A DNA stretch of 64,000 bases from a virus (IMGVR_UViG_3300028025_003013:1-64000), one strand, 5' to 3'. Shown: positions 6,872 through 14,903, numbered from the stretch's first letter. The notes: generated from the letters alone by a model not told the origin. A program made the numbers and translations.

Positions 6872-8937
6872 AAAAATTATTATCTCCATGGATGGCGCTG
6901 GTTACACTGGTGCTAATGATTGTGATTCGTTTGGCAGACCCAGCATTTGTTGAGTCTGTGCGACTTCGTTATTTCGATCAACTAATAACAAGCAAAGGTA
7001 CAACTACATCGCAATCGGTGCATGTTGTGAATATCGACGATGAGTTTATTCGCCAAAAAGGACAGTTCCCGTTCCCTCGTGGACAATACGCCACCATTAT
7101 TGCTGATCTGTATCGGCATGGTGCTGGGTTGGTTGTGTTTAACATTTACATGCCTGACTCTGATAGGTTTAATCAAGATGATCAGTTAGCACAAGCCCTC
7201 AAAAAGTATCCTGTAGTTCTACCTCATACAGCTACCAATGAGCCATTAGAAAATAAGTATCGTCCATTCCGACCAGGAGTTTCTGTCATCGGTGGTGATA
7301 CATCAAGCACAGGAATACTTTATGATAGCATACAACCAAATGTCAAAATACTTAACGATAACGCTGCTGGCGTTGGTGTCGTTAACACTTTCCCAGAAGT
7401 CGATGGCGTCGTGCGCAGAGTGCCCATGGTCATTAACTCAGGTGGTGAACTCTACCCAAGCATCTCCCTCGAAACCCTCCGAGTCGCAAGCAACGATCCC
7501 TCTTTCCAGATTAAAGTTGACGACGGAAATATCCAAGCTGTCCGAATTCCGAAGTTTGGAAAAATTCCAACAGACGAATACGGTAGAATCTGGGTGGATT
7601 GGTCATCCAGACCGACCGAACATTCCATGGCTAATCTGCCAAAGGACTTCAAAGGTGGAATCGTTATCGTCGGACTCACCGCAAGAGGGTTCAACAATCC
7701 AGTCGCAACTAGTCGAGGAGAAATCTATCCGCACTACTTGCAAGCCTCTGTACTAGACACAATAGCAGAGGGCAGTAACATCAGCAGACCAGAGTGGTCT
7801 ACGCTTGCTGAGTTATGTTTTATGATTGTAGCAGTTGCTCTTTCAATCTTACTCACAAGGTTCACTCATGGATACATCTTCGCAATCCTACTTGGATTCA
7901 CTGCCTACTATGGTGGCATGGAATTATTTTTACGATCTGGGTATCTACTTGATGCTGTCTTCCCGATTCTCGCCATTGGAGTCTGCTCCTTCCATGGATA
8001 CATTGTTAAATTTCTGGTTGAACTACGAGCCAAGTTACAGATCAAAAAACAATTCGGTGGATACGTCTCACCAGTAATTGTTAACCAGCTGGCAGAAGAT
8101 CCTGAAGGTGCTGCTGAACGATTGAAAGGTGAGAAGCGAGATCTGTCTATCGTCATGACAGACTTACGTGGCTTTACTACATTGGGTGAATCGTTCGGTG
8201 CTGATGTGCAAGGTTTGACTGCAGTTATGAATCGCTACATGGATGCGTTGTCAAAGCCAGTGCTAAAGAATGGTGGTTGCATTATTAAGTTCATTGGCGA
8301 TGCATCACTGCATGTGCACAATGCACCAGTTGACGATAAGGATCATGCTGTCACTGCCGTTAAGACTGCGCTTGAGATGATTCAGGCTATTGAAGAATTC
8401 AACAAAGAACTTCAGGCAGAAGGTCGTCCACCAGTTGGTATGGGTGCTGGTGTTAACACTGGTCCAACTTTGATCGGTAACATTGGTGCCAACGAAAGAT
8501 ACGGATACGATGTTCTTGGCGATTCAGTTTCCACTGCTGCACGTCTTGAAGGTCAAACAAAAGGTTACGGTGTTCTGTTGATCATTGGTCCAGAAACAAA
8601 CAAACTGATCCAAGATGAGTATGCAACTCTTGAACTTGATTGCATTGCTGTTAAAGGTAAGACTGTTGGTCTGAACATCTACGCTGTCGTTGGTCGCCAT
8701 GAAGAACTAGTGAAGACAACAGCCTATGTTCCAGAGACGCATGCGCATGAGAAGATGTTGGAACTATACCGCATCAAGAAGTTTGACATGGCGATCAAAA
8801 TGTGCAATGAACTCAAAGGTGCATTCAAAGGGTACATGGATCACTACTATGAAATTTGGATTGAACGCTGTGAGGAAATGAAAACCAAAGACTTACCTCC
8901 CGACTGGGATGGCGTTTACAGGGCTACCAGCAAGTAA
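6868..8937 (+). CDS. CHASE2-domain membrane class III adenylate cyclase
   Basis: 689 residues. N-terminal TM helix (about 8-22), extracytoplasmic CHASE2 sensor domain (about 30-310), three TM helices (about 312-385), then a class III nucleotide cyclase domain (about 425-600) and a short helical tail. Catalytic residues visible: metal-binding Asp432 (TDLRGFT) and Asp478 (KFIGDAS), ATP-selecting Lys474 and Asp548, transition-state Arg559 (AARLE). The usual transition-state Asn is Ser555 (GDSVSTAARLE), a variant I recall in CHASE2 cyclases of proteobacteria, so activity is plausible. It would make cAMP in response to an envelope signal. It is the last gene of the operon, followed by a terminator. 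Confidence 0.9.
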   Translation: MKKLLSPWMALVTLVLMIVIRLADPAFVESVRLRYFDQLITSKGTTTSQSVHVVNIDDEFIRQKGQFPFPRGQYATIIADLYRHGAGLVVFNIYMPDSDRFNQDDQLAQALKKYPVVLPHTATNEPLENKYRPFRPGVSVIGGDTSSTGILYDSIQPNVKILNDNAAGVGVVNTFPEVDGVVRRVPMVINSGGELYPSISLETLRVASNDPSFQIKVDDGNIQAVRIPKFGKIPTDEYGRIWVDWSSRPTEHSMANLPKDFKGGIVIVGLTARGFNNPVATSRGEIYPHYLQASVLDTIAEGSNISRPEWSTLAELCFMIVAVALSILLTRFTHGYIFAILLGFTAYYGGMELFLRSGYLLDAVFPILAIGVCSFHGYIVKFLVELRAKLQIKKQFGGYVSPVIVNQLAEDPEGAAERLKGEKRDLSIVMTDLRGFTTLGESFGADVQGLTAVMNRYMDALSKPVLKNGGCIIKFIGDASLHVHNAPVDDKDHAVTAVKTALEMIQAIEEFNKELQAEGRPPVGMGAGVNTGPTLIGNIGANERYGYDVLGDSVSTAARLEGQTKGYGVLLIIGPETNKLIQDEYATLELDCIAVKGKTVGLNIYAVVGRHEELVKTTAYVPETHAHEKMLELYRIKKFDMAIKMCNELKGAFKGYMDHYYEIWIERCEEMKTKDLPPDWDGVYRATSK

Positions 8938-8963
8938 AATCCCTTTAAAATCAACAACTTACG
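8936..8963 (+). repeat. 28-nt dispersed repeat, copy 1
   Basis: This 28-base element (begins AAAATCCCTTTAAAAT, ends AACAACTTACG) is identical to 26142-26169. It also matches 26 of 28 bases of the reverse complement at 17921-17948. It overlaps the stop codon of the cyclase gene and sits immediately before a terminator and an early promoter. Confidence 0.85.
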
Positions 8964-8967
8964 AATG

Positions 8968-8990
8968 ACCCTACTTTTTGTAGGGTTTTT
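8968..8990 (+). terminator. Rho-independent terminator after the cyclase gene
   Basis: Stem CCCTAC/GTAGGG with a T5 loop, followed by a run of Ts (8986-8990). It ends the curli/cyclase operon, and the next promoter begins 11 bp later. Confidence 0.85.
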
Positions 8991-9000
8991 CACATTTCGC

Positions 9001-9029
9001 TTGACGGAAATTGGAAATTAGGGCATAAT
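9001..9029 (+). promoter_or_regulatory. Early sigma70-like promoter
   Basis: TTGACG (9001-9006), 17-bp spacer, CATAAT (9024-9029). The extension GAAATT after the -35 and TTA--TTTAT after the -10 recur in other copies in this window. It serves the gene at 9060. Confidence 0.85.
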
Positions 9030-9059
9030 TACTTTATAGTGATTAGAAAAGGAAACGAA

Positions 9060-9317
9060 ATGAAACAGTTAAATGCCTTCATAGCCAAGAAGAACCAGTG
9101 GAATGCTATCTTCAAAGGTACGCAGTACGAGATTCAAACTGCCGCAGGTCGCCAGCGTTTGGCTGACTGCATCGATGCTGATCTCAGCCCAGAGAATTTA
9201 ACCTGCGATGGTGAGTTACCACGCAATGTCGTTCAGGCGAAGTATAATGAATTGACCACTGTTGCACGTCAACTTAAACAGTTGGATCCCTCAGTTAAAT
9301 TTTACGAATTTGAATAA
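9060..9317 (+). CDS. Hypothetical early protein
   Basis: 85 residues. Start ATG 9060 is chosen because AAAAGG lies at the right distance and the promoter -10 is 30 bp upstream; an in-frame GTG at 9039 is rejected. Basic N-terminus, then a mixed helical domain with two Cys (CIDADLS..LTCDGE). No family recognised. First gene of an early operon, a position often used for host-takeover proteins. Confidence 0.75.
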   Translation: MKQLNAFIAKKNQWNAIFKGTQYEIQTAAGRQRLADCIDADLSPENLTCDGELPRNVVQAKYNELTTVARQLKQLDPSVKFYEFE

Positions 9318-9326
9318 GGACTAAAG

Positions 9327-9482
9327 ATGAGCAAAGAATTTGCGGACATTCGTGTGGGTAGTTTGTTTCATGTGAATGGAAACGACTATCAAAAGAAGTC
9401 ATCACGCACAGCCATGTTGCTGTCGTATGGTAAAACCTTTTATTTCCGTAAGAACGAAGTTGTTCACCCCATTGCTTATTAA
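9327..9482 (+). CDS. Small hypothetical protein
   Basis: 51 residues (MSKEFADIRVGSLF...). AAGGACTAAAG precedes the ATG by a good spacing. It is predicted all-beta and basic, with a KTFYFRKNEVV core. No family recognised. It lies between two genes in the same direction with 9-bp gaps, and AAGGA at its end serves the next gene. Confidence 0.65.
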   Translation: MSKEFADIRVGSLFHVNGNDYQKKSSRTAMLLSYGKTFYFRKNEVVHPIAY

Positions 9483-9491
9483 GGATTGATT

Positions 9492-9704
9492 ATGAAATTG
9501 CGTGTTATTATTAATGGTGTTTCTTTTTATACTACATCCACTGCTATCAAGCAACGTCGTGTAGGTGACTTCTGTTTACAGAACGATGCCCTTGCGTATG
9601 CCTTGGTTTGCATGGGTAATGACTTGGGAATCGGTAAGACTGTTCGCTACTACGATCACAAGATGGTGCAACATACGTTTGATATTCAATTGACAAAGGT
9701 TTAA
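9492..9704 (+). CDS. Small hypothetical protein
   Basis: 70 residues from ATG 9492 (AAGGA six bases upstream); the TTG six bases earlier is rejected. Mixed alpha/beta, basic, with Tyr-rich segments (VRYYDHKMVQHTF). No family recognised. Confidence 0.7.
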   Translation: MKLRVIINGVSFYTTSTAIKQRRVGDFCLQNDALAYALVCMGNDLGIGKTVRYYDHKMVQHTFDIQLTKV

Positions 9705-9706
9705 TC

Positions 9707-9889
9707 ATGAGTAAAATGGCTGAGTTAGATATGGAAATTCGCGAAGCATTGGACAACCACACTGGTCCAAAATCATACCTGTCATGCGTTGACATTGCGA
9801 AGATGCTCGGTGTTCCCGTTGAGATGGTTCATCAGATCGTTGAAGAACGATGGGACGAAACACTTAAATCAAATGGGGTGACAGCATGA
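9707..9889 (+). CDS. Small HTH-like protein
   Basis: 60 residues. Residues about 25-50 read CVDIAKMLGVPVEMVHQIVEERW, a helix-turn-helix-like pattern in which a short helix, GVP turn and recognition helix can be drawn. The N-terminus (MSKMAELDMEIREAL) resembles the protein at 27226 (MSIMAEMVMEIQSDI), which has a similar helix pair, so the two may be paralogues. DNA binding is inferred. The stop overlaps the next start (ATGA). Confidence 0.7.
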   Translation: MSKMAELDMEIREALDNHTGPKSYLSCVDIAKMLGVPVEMVHQIVEERWDETLKSNGVTA

Positions 9890-10068
9890 TAGTGGTCCAG
9901 GAAACTACTAAGTGGGATTCTTCCAGTGCAGCAAACCATATATACGTACTCAGTGATGACAAGCGATCTATGATTGCCTATATCAAAGCTGGTACAAAAG
10001 AGGTAAAGAAATTTAGTAAACCACTTCCATTCTACGTGAAGGGAAGAACATTTAGGAAGATCAAATGA
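9886..10068 (+). CDS. Small hypothetical protein
   Basis: 60 residues, predicted beta-rich and basic (KEVKKFSKPLPFYVKGRTFRKIK C-terminus). It overlaps both neighbours by ATGA and is therefore translationally coupled to the DNA ligase gene downstream. No family recognised. Confidence 0.65.
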   Translation: MIVVQETTKWDSSSAANHIYVLSDDKRSMIAYIKAGTKEVKKFSKPLPFYVKGRTFRKIK

Positions 10069-11390
10069 ATATAAATGCATTCTTTAACGATCTGGCATCG
10101 AACAATTCTCGTATCTATAAGACCGAGCAATTACGTAAGCATGCTGGTGACGAGACACTGCGTGAGGTAGTGCGTCTGGCACTTGATCCATTTACGCAAT
10201 TCTATCAGCGGAAGATCCCTGAATATGAATTCGTTGGGGCTGACTCTGAACACCAAACATCTTTAGAGATGGCGATCGCAAACCTTTACTACTTGTCCAG
10301 TCGTGAAGTTACTGGCAATGCAGCGATTGCACATCTACGTGCTATCCTTTCTGGTCTTGAGCCAGATGACGCAAAGGTGATTGAACGAATCATCGACAAG
10401 AGTTTGGACTGTGGTGTTCAGGTATCCACTGCCAATGATGTTTGGCCAGGATTGATTAAAGAATATCCCTGCATGCTTTGTTCTCCCTTTGAACAGAAGT
10501 TGGTTGACAAAATCAAATTCCCTGCGTATGCGCAGATGAAGATGGATGGTATGCGCTTCAACGCTATCGTGCGGGAAGGTAAGGTAGAATTCCGTAGTCG
10601 TAATGGCAAACAGATTCTTCTGCTTGGTCATCTCGAGAAAGAGTTTGCCGCACTGGCTGGTGATGTTGATTGCGTGTTTGATGGTGAGTTAATGGTAATG
10701 TTCAAAGAAGATTATCAATTCGCAGATCGTCAGACTGGCAATGGTATTTTGAACAAGGCAAACAAGGGTACGATATCTGAAGCAGAAGCATCGTTGGTTC
10801 ATGCATCAGTATGGGATGTTATTCCATACCTGTACTTTACCGATGGTAACTGCCCTGTTCCATATTCCAAACGATTCAGTTCGCTGACTGATTTGGTTAA
10901 TAGTCAAACGACCACTATCGTCACTGGCAAAAGAATTCACTTGGTTGCCACCGAGATCGTTGAGACATACGAGAAGGCACAGGAGATCTTTAATGAGTAT
11001 CTCTCGCTGGGCTACGAAGGTATCATCCTCAAAGATGGTTCTGGCGAATGGGAAGACAAACGTGCAAAGCATCAGATCAAATTCAAAGGTGAGTTAGAAT
11101 GCGATCTGAAGATTGTTGCTGTTGAAGAAGGTACTGGCAAGTATGCTGGTCTGCTTGGTGCCATCGTTTGCGAGTCTGCCGATGGTGTTGTGAAGGTAAA
11201 CGTGGGAAGTGGATTCAACGACGCACATCGTAAGAATCTCAAAGAGAAAGACCTTGTGGGTAAGATTGTTGCTGTGAAGTATAATGCTCGCATTAAGAAT
11301 AAGCAGGGCGAAGAAAGTTTGTTTCTTCCAATCTTCGTTGAAGTGCGTGATGACAAAGATGAAGCTGATTCATCAAAGGATATAAAATGA
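10065..11390 (+). CDS. 30: ATP-dependent DNA ligase (T4 gp30-like)
   Basis: 441 residues, close to T4 ligase (487). Adenylation motif I is KMDGMR with nucleophile Lys159. Further motifs follow: FRSRNGKQ (motif III region), DGELMV, GYEGIILKD (IV) and IKFKGELECDLKIV (V), then an OB-fold C-terminus. It seals nicks in phage DNA replication, recombination and repair. It sits in an ATGA-coupled run of early genes. Among ligase types, the N-terminal helical domain favours the T4-like form over the short T7-like form. Confidence 0.93.
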   Translation: MNINAFFNDLASNNSRIYKTEQLRKHAGDETLREVVRLALDPFTQFYQRKIPEYEFVGADSEHQTSLEMAIANLYYLSSREVTGNAAIAHLRAILSGLEPDDAKVIERIIDKSLDCGVQVSTANDVWPGLIKEYPCMLCSPFEQKLVDKIKFPAYAQMKMDGMRFNAIVREGKVEFRSRNGKQILLLGHLEKEFAALAGDVDCVFDGELMVMFKEDYQFADRQTGNGILNKANKGTISEAEASLVHASVWDVIPYLYFTDGNCPVPYSKRFSSLTDLVNSQTTTIVTGKRIHLVATEIVETYEKAQEIFNEYLSLGYEGIILKDGSGEWEDKRAKHQIKFKGELECDLKIVAVEEGTGKYAGLLGAIVCESADGVVKVNVGSGFNDAHRKNLKEKDLVGKIVAVKYNARIKNKQGEESLFLPIFVEVRDDKDEADSSKDIK

Positions 11391-11602
11391 ACGAACAAAT
11401 TGAAATACTTTTTAAACAGGCTGGTGGATATTTCGAAATGGATGTGGAGGGAAACCTATTCACATACACACAGGACTTTGATCCTGAGTATTTTGCTCTA
11501 CTGATTATTAAAGAATCCGCTAGTGTTGCAGACAAGCATGTACGCCATGGCGATATTGATGTTGCTAGAATTATCAAACGACATTTTGGAGTTGAAGAAT
11601 GA
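11387..11602 (+). CDS. Small hypothetical protein
   Basis: 71 residues with two helices around FALLIIKESASVADKHV. The C-terminal pattern (hydrophobic-I-x-E, then AR-I-K--F) resembles the next gene product, so the two may be tandem duplicates of a small phage family. ATGA overlaps on both sides. Function unknown. Confidence 0.65.
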   Translation: MNEQIEILFKQAGGYFEMDVEGNLFTYTQDFDPEYFALLIIKESASVADKHVRHGDIDVARIIKRHFGVEE

Positions 11603-11802
11603 GTGAACGAATTAGAGAACTATCCAAAGAGGCATATGAAGCCACGATTAGAAATACTCCGAGTATGCTAGTCACCAGAGAGGATTTTGAGCATAACTTT
11701 GCCATGGCAATTATCAATGAGTGTCTTTCTATCTGCGAAGAACTCGGAGCAGACTTTGATTGTCACTATGCAGCAGATGCAATCTCGAGGAAATTCACAT
11801 GA
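11599..11802 (+). CDS. Small hypothetical protein, likely paralogue of the preceding one
   Basis: 67 residues, helical. The segment FAMAIINECLSICEELGADFDCHYAADAI aligns by eye with FALLIIKESASVADKHVRHGDIDVARII of the upstream gene. Such short proteins are common in early regions of large phages. No function assigned. Confidence 0.65.
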   Translation: MSERIRELSKEAYEATIRNTPSMLVTREDFEHNFAMAIINECLSICEELGADFDCHYAADAISRKFT

Positions 11803-12140
11803 GTCTAGATGTTGACCTAATGGTTACGCAACCATGCTCTGTTTACAGTTCTAACATTACCCATAATCTCGGTAAGATGGCTGGCGAGGTTAAACTGAGT
11901 AATGGTAAAACTTTATACGATGTGCTTTGGCGTCCCGAGGAACATGGGTTCTACTATGCCAAAGAGATCTCAGAGTTGCTTGACGAAGGTTGGAACATAC
12001 TGCTGGCAGATCCAACGCATTTTATGCAATGGGATCCATCGAATCATTGGGGTAGCTACGAAGGGCTATGCAACTTTGTTTACAATTATCGTAATGCATG
12101 CTGGGACAATCCAGATGCAGAGATAAGTGCCTCGAGGTAG
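11799..12140 (+). CDS. Conserved phage hypothetical protein
   Basis: 113 residues from ATG 11799, which overlaps the preceding stop. The HNLGKMA segment and two Trp-rich motifs (YDVLWRPEEHGFYYAKE, HWGSYEGLCNFVYNY) match a hypothetical protein family I recall from large phages and some bacteria. The fold looks compact alpha/beta. Function unknown. Confidence 0.75.
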   Translation: MSLDVDLMVTQPCSVYSSNITHNLGKMAGEVKLSNGKTLYDVLWRPEEHGFYYAKEISELLDEGWNILLADPTHFMQWDPSNHWGSYEGLCNFVYNYRNACWDNPDAEISASR

Positions 12141-12152
12141 TTTGGAACTGAC

Positions 12153-12181
12153 TTTACGGAAATTCTTTTTTGGAGTATAAT
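12153..12181 (+). promoter_or_regulatory. Early sigma70-like promoter
   Basis: TTTACG, 17-bp spacer, TATAAT (12176-12181). The GGAAATTC extension after the -35 matches the family consensus. Gene at 12188 follows within 7 bp of the -10, so its transcript would have a very short or no leader. Confidence 0.75.
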
Positions 12182-12187
12182 TGAGGT

Positions 12188-12331
12188 ATGAAGATAAAAC
12201 TTAAAACCAAGAAACCACGCAACCCAGTTGCGAAGGACTTGCGCACTCCAAAATATCGGATGCGAGTTGTCCTCTCCAAGAAAAAAGAAATCCCTGTGTT
12301 TGACTTTAAGAAAGAGATTGATTATGCATGA
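12188..12331 (+). CDS. Small basic protein
   Basis: 47 residues, strongly basic at the N-terminus (KIKLKTKKPRNPVAK). The stop overlaps the next start region. The A of ATG lies 7 bases after the -10 of a strong promoter, the same spacing as at 21098, 28270 and 39438. Possible nucleic-acid binder, but no family recognised. Confidence 0.6.
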   Translation: MKIKLKTKKPRNPVAKDLRTPKYRMRVVLSKKKEIPVFDFKKEIDYA

Positions 12332-12479
12332 CATTGATGAAATTCGTTTAGCACGTGCGTTGGGTAGAGTCATCGAAGAAGAAATCCGTAAAGGCAACAA
12401 GTTGCCAGATGAAGTCTTGCGAGCGTATGAGGAATTGTATAGACATTGGCAGTATCAAATGGATCGAGAATTGTCATGA
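12324..12479 (+). CDS. Small helical protein
   Basis: 51 residues from ATG 12324. Charged helical sequence (MHDIDEIRLARALGRVIEEEI, then YEELYRHWQYQMDREL). It overlaps the preceding gene by 8 bases and the next by 4. No family recognised. Confidence 0.6.
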   Translation: MHDIDEIRLARALGRVIEEEIRKGNKLPDEVLRAYEELYRHWQYQMDRELS

Positions 12480-13009
12480 GAAAAGAACTAGACGAAGCAC
12501 TCGTTGCAAAGTATCCGTTGATCTTTAGAGATCGCAATGGAGACATGCGCACAACTTTAATGTGCTGGGGTTTTGAATGTGGCGATGGTTGGTATAACAT
12601 CATCGATGTTCTTTGTGGAAAACTTTCCAGCGAATACATTTCTGCGAAGAGTCGCTATGACTTTATCAAAGATAGGGTTGGTGAGAAAGTGTATGGTGGC
12701 TCTGGTGATGTTATCACACAGGGTGAGATTGATCAACGCAAACTGGTCATGGAAGAAGAAGCAAGCAAGGTTCCAGTTGCTGTTCAGATTAAAGAGAAGT
12801 TCGGTGGACTACGATTCTATGTTCAGGCTGCAACCGATAAACATTATCAGTATATTAGTTTTGCCGAGAGTATGAGTTATCGTACCTGTGAACAATGTGG
12901 TGCTCCAGGCAAACGCTACACTGATGGTTGGCATAAAGTGCTTTGCGATATCCATGCAGCTATGGATGGTCGTGAAGAACAATACGAATCTGATGAGGGG
13001 GATGAATAA
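12476..13009 (+). CDS. Conserved phage protein with zinc-finger-like motif
   Basis: 177 residues from ATG 12476 (ATGA overlap). N-terminal half has LMCWGFECGDGWYNIIDVLC; the middle has a KEKFGGLRFYVQ strand-turn motif. The C-terminus has CEQCGAP--------WHKVLCDIH, a Cys/His set able to hold one zinc. The same architecture is familiar from unannotated phage proteins. A nucleic-acid or protein-binding role is possible, but no enzyme motif is visible. Confidence 0.75.
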   Translation: MRKELDEALVAKYPLIFRDRNGDMRTTLMCWGFECGDGWYNIIDVLCGKLSSEYISAKSRYDFIKDRVGEKVYGGSGDVITQGEIDQRKLVMEEEASKVPVAVQIKEKFGGLRFYVQAATDKHYQYISFAESMSYRTCEQCGAPGKRYTDGWHKVLCDIHAAMDGREEQYESDEGDE

Positions 13010-13368
13010 TGTTTTACGGTAAAGAATCAATCACAGAAACACTGGCGTTGATCCGCAGTAAGACTGACGGAGTTATTCATATTCCAATGTCAGAATACAA
13101 GTTGAGTGAACGATGGACTGATGAGTTCCGTATTCGTGATGGCCATATCAAACTCGAAGATGGCACATGGGTTACGGAAGTTGATGTTGGAGATTATCTA
13201 AACAAACTGGAAACCGATATCTTGGATTTGTATACCAGCTATCAAACTGGTCTAAATGAGATTCGTTTGCTGAAACAACAAAGGTACGAGATGGAATATG
13301 GTTTGCGTGTTGCAGAGAAGGCATTGAAGAAATCTCTTGCAATGACGAAAGAACTTATCCAAGATTGA
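13009..13368 (+). CDS. Hypothetical protein with C-terminal coiled coil
   Basis: 119 residues. The C-terminal 60 residues show heptad-like spacing (LETDILDLYTSYQTGLNEI, MEYGLRVAEKAL), suggesting a dimeric coiled coil. TAATG junction with the upstream gene. The next promoter overlaps its stop codon. No family recognised. Confidence 0.7.
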   Translation: MFYGKESITETLALIRSKTDGVIHIPMSEYKLSERWTDEFRIRDGHIKLEDGTWVTEVDVGDYLNKLETDILDLYTSYQTGLNEIRLLKQQRYEMEYGLRVAEKALKKSLAMTKELIQD

Positions 13369-13393
13369 CTTTAAATCAATCTAATGGTATACT
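13365..13393 (+). promoter_or_regulatory. Early sigma70-like promoter
   Basis: TTGACT, 17-bp spacer, TATACT (13388-13393). The -35 lies on the stop codon of the preceding gene. TTTAAAT follows the -35, marking the second promoter subclass in this window. Confidence 0.8.
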
Positions 13394-13425
13394 TGTGATT
13401 GATCTAACTAACTTAAGAGATAACG

Positions 13426-13863
13426 ATGACTCAGATTGCAGCTTTGCTAAGACCTCGTATGATATCCAGCGAAGTTACTACAACTAAGAAAGAAGTACGT
13501 ATGGTAAAAATTGCTATAAACAGATGCTTTGGTGGCTTTGGTTTATCCGACCCAGCATTTGAAAGATTGCTTGCTCGCAAGGGTATTGCATTCGAGAAAG
13601 TTAAAGGTGAATCCGCATTCTTGGGTGACAGCTACTACAAAGCTGGTCATGTAGGCGATGATGATCATTACCTGAGTGAACACACATTCTGCGAGGATCG
13701 TACAGATCCTGATTTGATTGCAGTCATCGAAGAGATGGGTAAAGAAGCAGAAGGTTGGGCAGCAGACATTGCAATCGTTGAAGTACCTGCTGGCGTTAAA
13801 TGGCACATCCATGAGTATGATGGATTAGAGCATGTGGCTGAAGACCACAGAACATGGAGTTAA
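13426..13863 (+). CDS. Conserved phage hypothetical protein
   Basis: 145 residues. The core INRCFGGFGLSDPAFERLLARKG and WHIHEYDGLEHV are features of an uncharacterised family I recall from phages and prophages. ATG 13426 follows an AAGAGA site; an internal ATG at 13501 is a shorter option that still keeps the conserved core. Function unknown; an alpha/beta domain is likely. Confidence 0.75.
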   Translation: MTQIAALLRPRMISSEVTTTKKEVRMVKIAINRCFGGFGLSDPAFERLLARKGIAFEKVKGESAFLGDSYYKAGHVGDDDHYLSEHTFCEDRTDPDLIAVIEEMGKEAEGWAADIAIVEVPAGVKWHIHEYDGLEHVAEDHRTWS

Positions 13864-13864
13864 T

Positions 13865-14089
13865 ATGAAGACACTTGAAATTGGGTTCAGTGAAGATTAT
13901 GAGGTACGTTTCAGCTGTGAAGAAATTCCACAGCCACCAGGAATGTATCACCTGCAGATTGTTTCAACATCTATTTGGAAAGAGCAAAAGATTGATAACA
14001 AGAAAGACTTCTTCCTAGAGAAGAAACAACTTATGATGATTTGTGATTATTTTAATGGAGTGAAAAATGAACTTAACGAGCAACAATAA
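13865..14089 (+). CDS. Small hypothetical protein
   Basis: 74 residues, beta-rich N-terminus (EIGFSEDYEVRFSCEEI), then a helix. ATG 13865 lies just after the preceding TAA. Its 3' end overlaps the next gene by 23 bases. No family recognised. Confidence 0.65.
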   Translation: MKTLEIGFSEDYEVRFSCEEIPQPPGMYHLQIVSTSIWKEQKIDNKKDFFLEKKQLMMICDYFNGVKNELNEQQ

Positions 14090-14396
14090 TATGGATTTTA
14101 TTGCCTTAGCGAAAGCGTCTGGCACAAACTTGGAAGAACTGATTACATCAGATGAGTTTGTAGATTGGTTTAAAGAGTATCTCTCTGAGAAAGAAATCAA
14201 TGTAACCTTTACCAAGAAAGATGGAACAAGTCGCAACATGCATTGCACTCGTGACTTCAGTAAGATCCCTGCGGATATGATTCCCACTGGTACTGGTGTC
14301 AAGACAACTGGCGATGCTGTTCAGGTATTCGATTTGACTATCAACGAATGGCGTTCTTTTAAAACTTCAACCCTAACACATATTGAGTGGCTATGA
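14067..14396 (+). CDS. Phage SH3-fold-like protein
   Basis: 109 residues. Residues about 45-109 contain VTFTKKDGTSRNMHCTRDFSKIP and VQVFDLTINEWRSF, a pattern seen in small phage proteins of the DUF2693/SH3-like type that often close an early operon. GGAG precedes the ATG at good spacing. Function in the family is unknown to me. Stop overlaps the next start. Confidence 0.7.
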   Translation: MNLTSNNNMDFIALAKASGTNLEELITSDEFVDWFKEYLSEKEINVTFTKKDGTSRNMHCTRDFSKIPADMIPTGTGVKTTGDAVQVFDLTINEWRSFKTSTLTHIEWL

Positions 14397-14659
14397 CACA
14401 ATCTATTTCATCTCCTGTTGATCGTGACAAGATCAAAAAAATGCTGGCAGAAATTTCTGGTAGCATGACACGTATCGAAGCCGAGCGTGATTACATTAAA
14501 GAATCCGTGAAGGAAATGTCAGCTGAGTTTCAGCTGTCCAAGAAAACATTGAACAAGATGGCTCGTGTATATCACAGACAGAACTTCAATGAAGAAGTTG
14601 CCTCGCATGAAGAATTCGAGGATCTCTATGAAACAATCGTACAAGGAAACAAAGAATGA
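14393..14659 (+). CDS. dsbA: DsbA-like double-stranded DNA-binding protein
   Basis: 88 residues, almost all helical. It aligns by eye with T4 DsbA (89 residues), especially KKTLNKMARVYHRQNF---VASHEEFEDLYETIV against the T4 pattern K-FN-LL-LYHK-N---E-E-EE--ELYDTV. T4 DsbA binds double-stranded DNA and is linked to late transcription. ATG 14393 is preferred over GTG 14387 because of the ATGA overlap. Confidence 0.75.
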   Translation: MTQSISSPVDRDKIKKMLAEISGSMTRIEAERDYIKESVKEMSAEFQLSKKTLNKMARVYHRQNFNEEVASHEEFEDLYETIVQGNKE

Positions 14660-14850
14660 AAACATTCGCAATCATCGGTGTAGTAGCATTGGTTATTTTC
14701 TTTCTAATCTTTGGACCACTGCTAACAATATGGGCACTGAACACTTTGTTCCCAGCACTTGCAATCGCTTACACATGGCAAACATGGGCTGCAATCGTCC
14801 TTCTTGGAATGTGGTTTCGTGGACTCGTGGACTTTAGGAAGTCTAAGTAA
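14656..14850 (+). CDS. Small membrane protein
   Basis: 64 residues with two predicted TM helices (about 4-26 and 32-55) and a short charged C-terminus. ATGA overlap with dsbA. Function unknown; inner-membrane location likely. Confidence 0.7.
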   Translation: MKTFAIIGVVALVIFFLIFGPLLTIWALNTLFPALAIAYTWQTWAAIVLLGMWFRGLVDFRKSK

Positions 14851-14874
14851 CCCTACAGGGTTGAGGGTTATCAC

Positions 14875-14903
14875 TTGACTTTAATTAGGTTCTCATGTAT
14901 AAT
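14875..14903 (+). promoter_or_regulatory. Early sigma70-like promoter
   Basis: TTGACT, 17-bp spacer, TATAAT (14898-14903), followed by the conserved TATATTAT downstream block. Drives the 368-residue gene at 14927. Confidence 0.85.
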
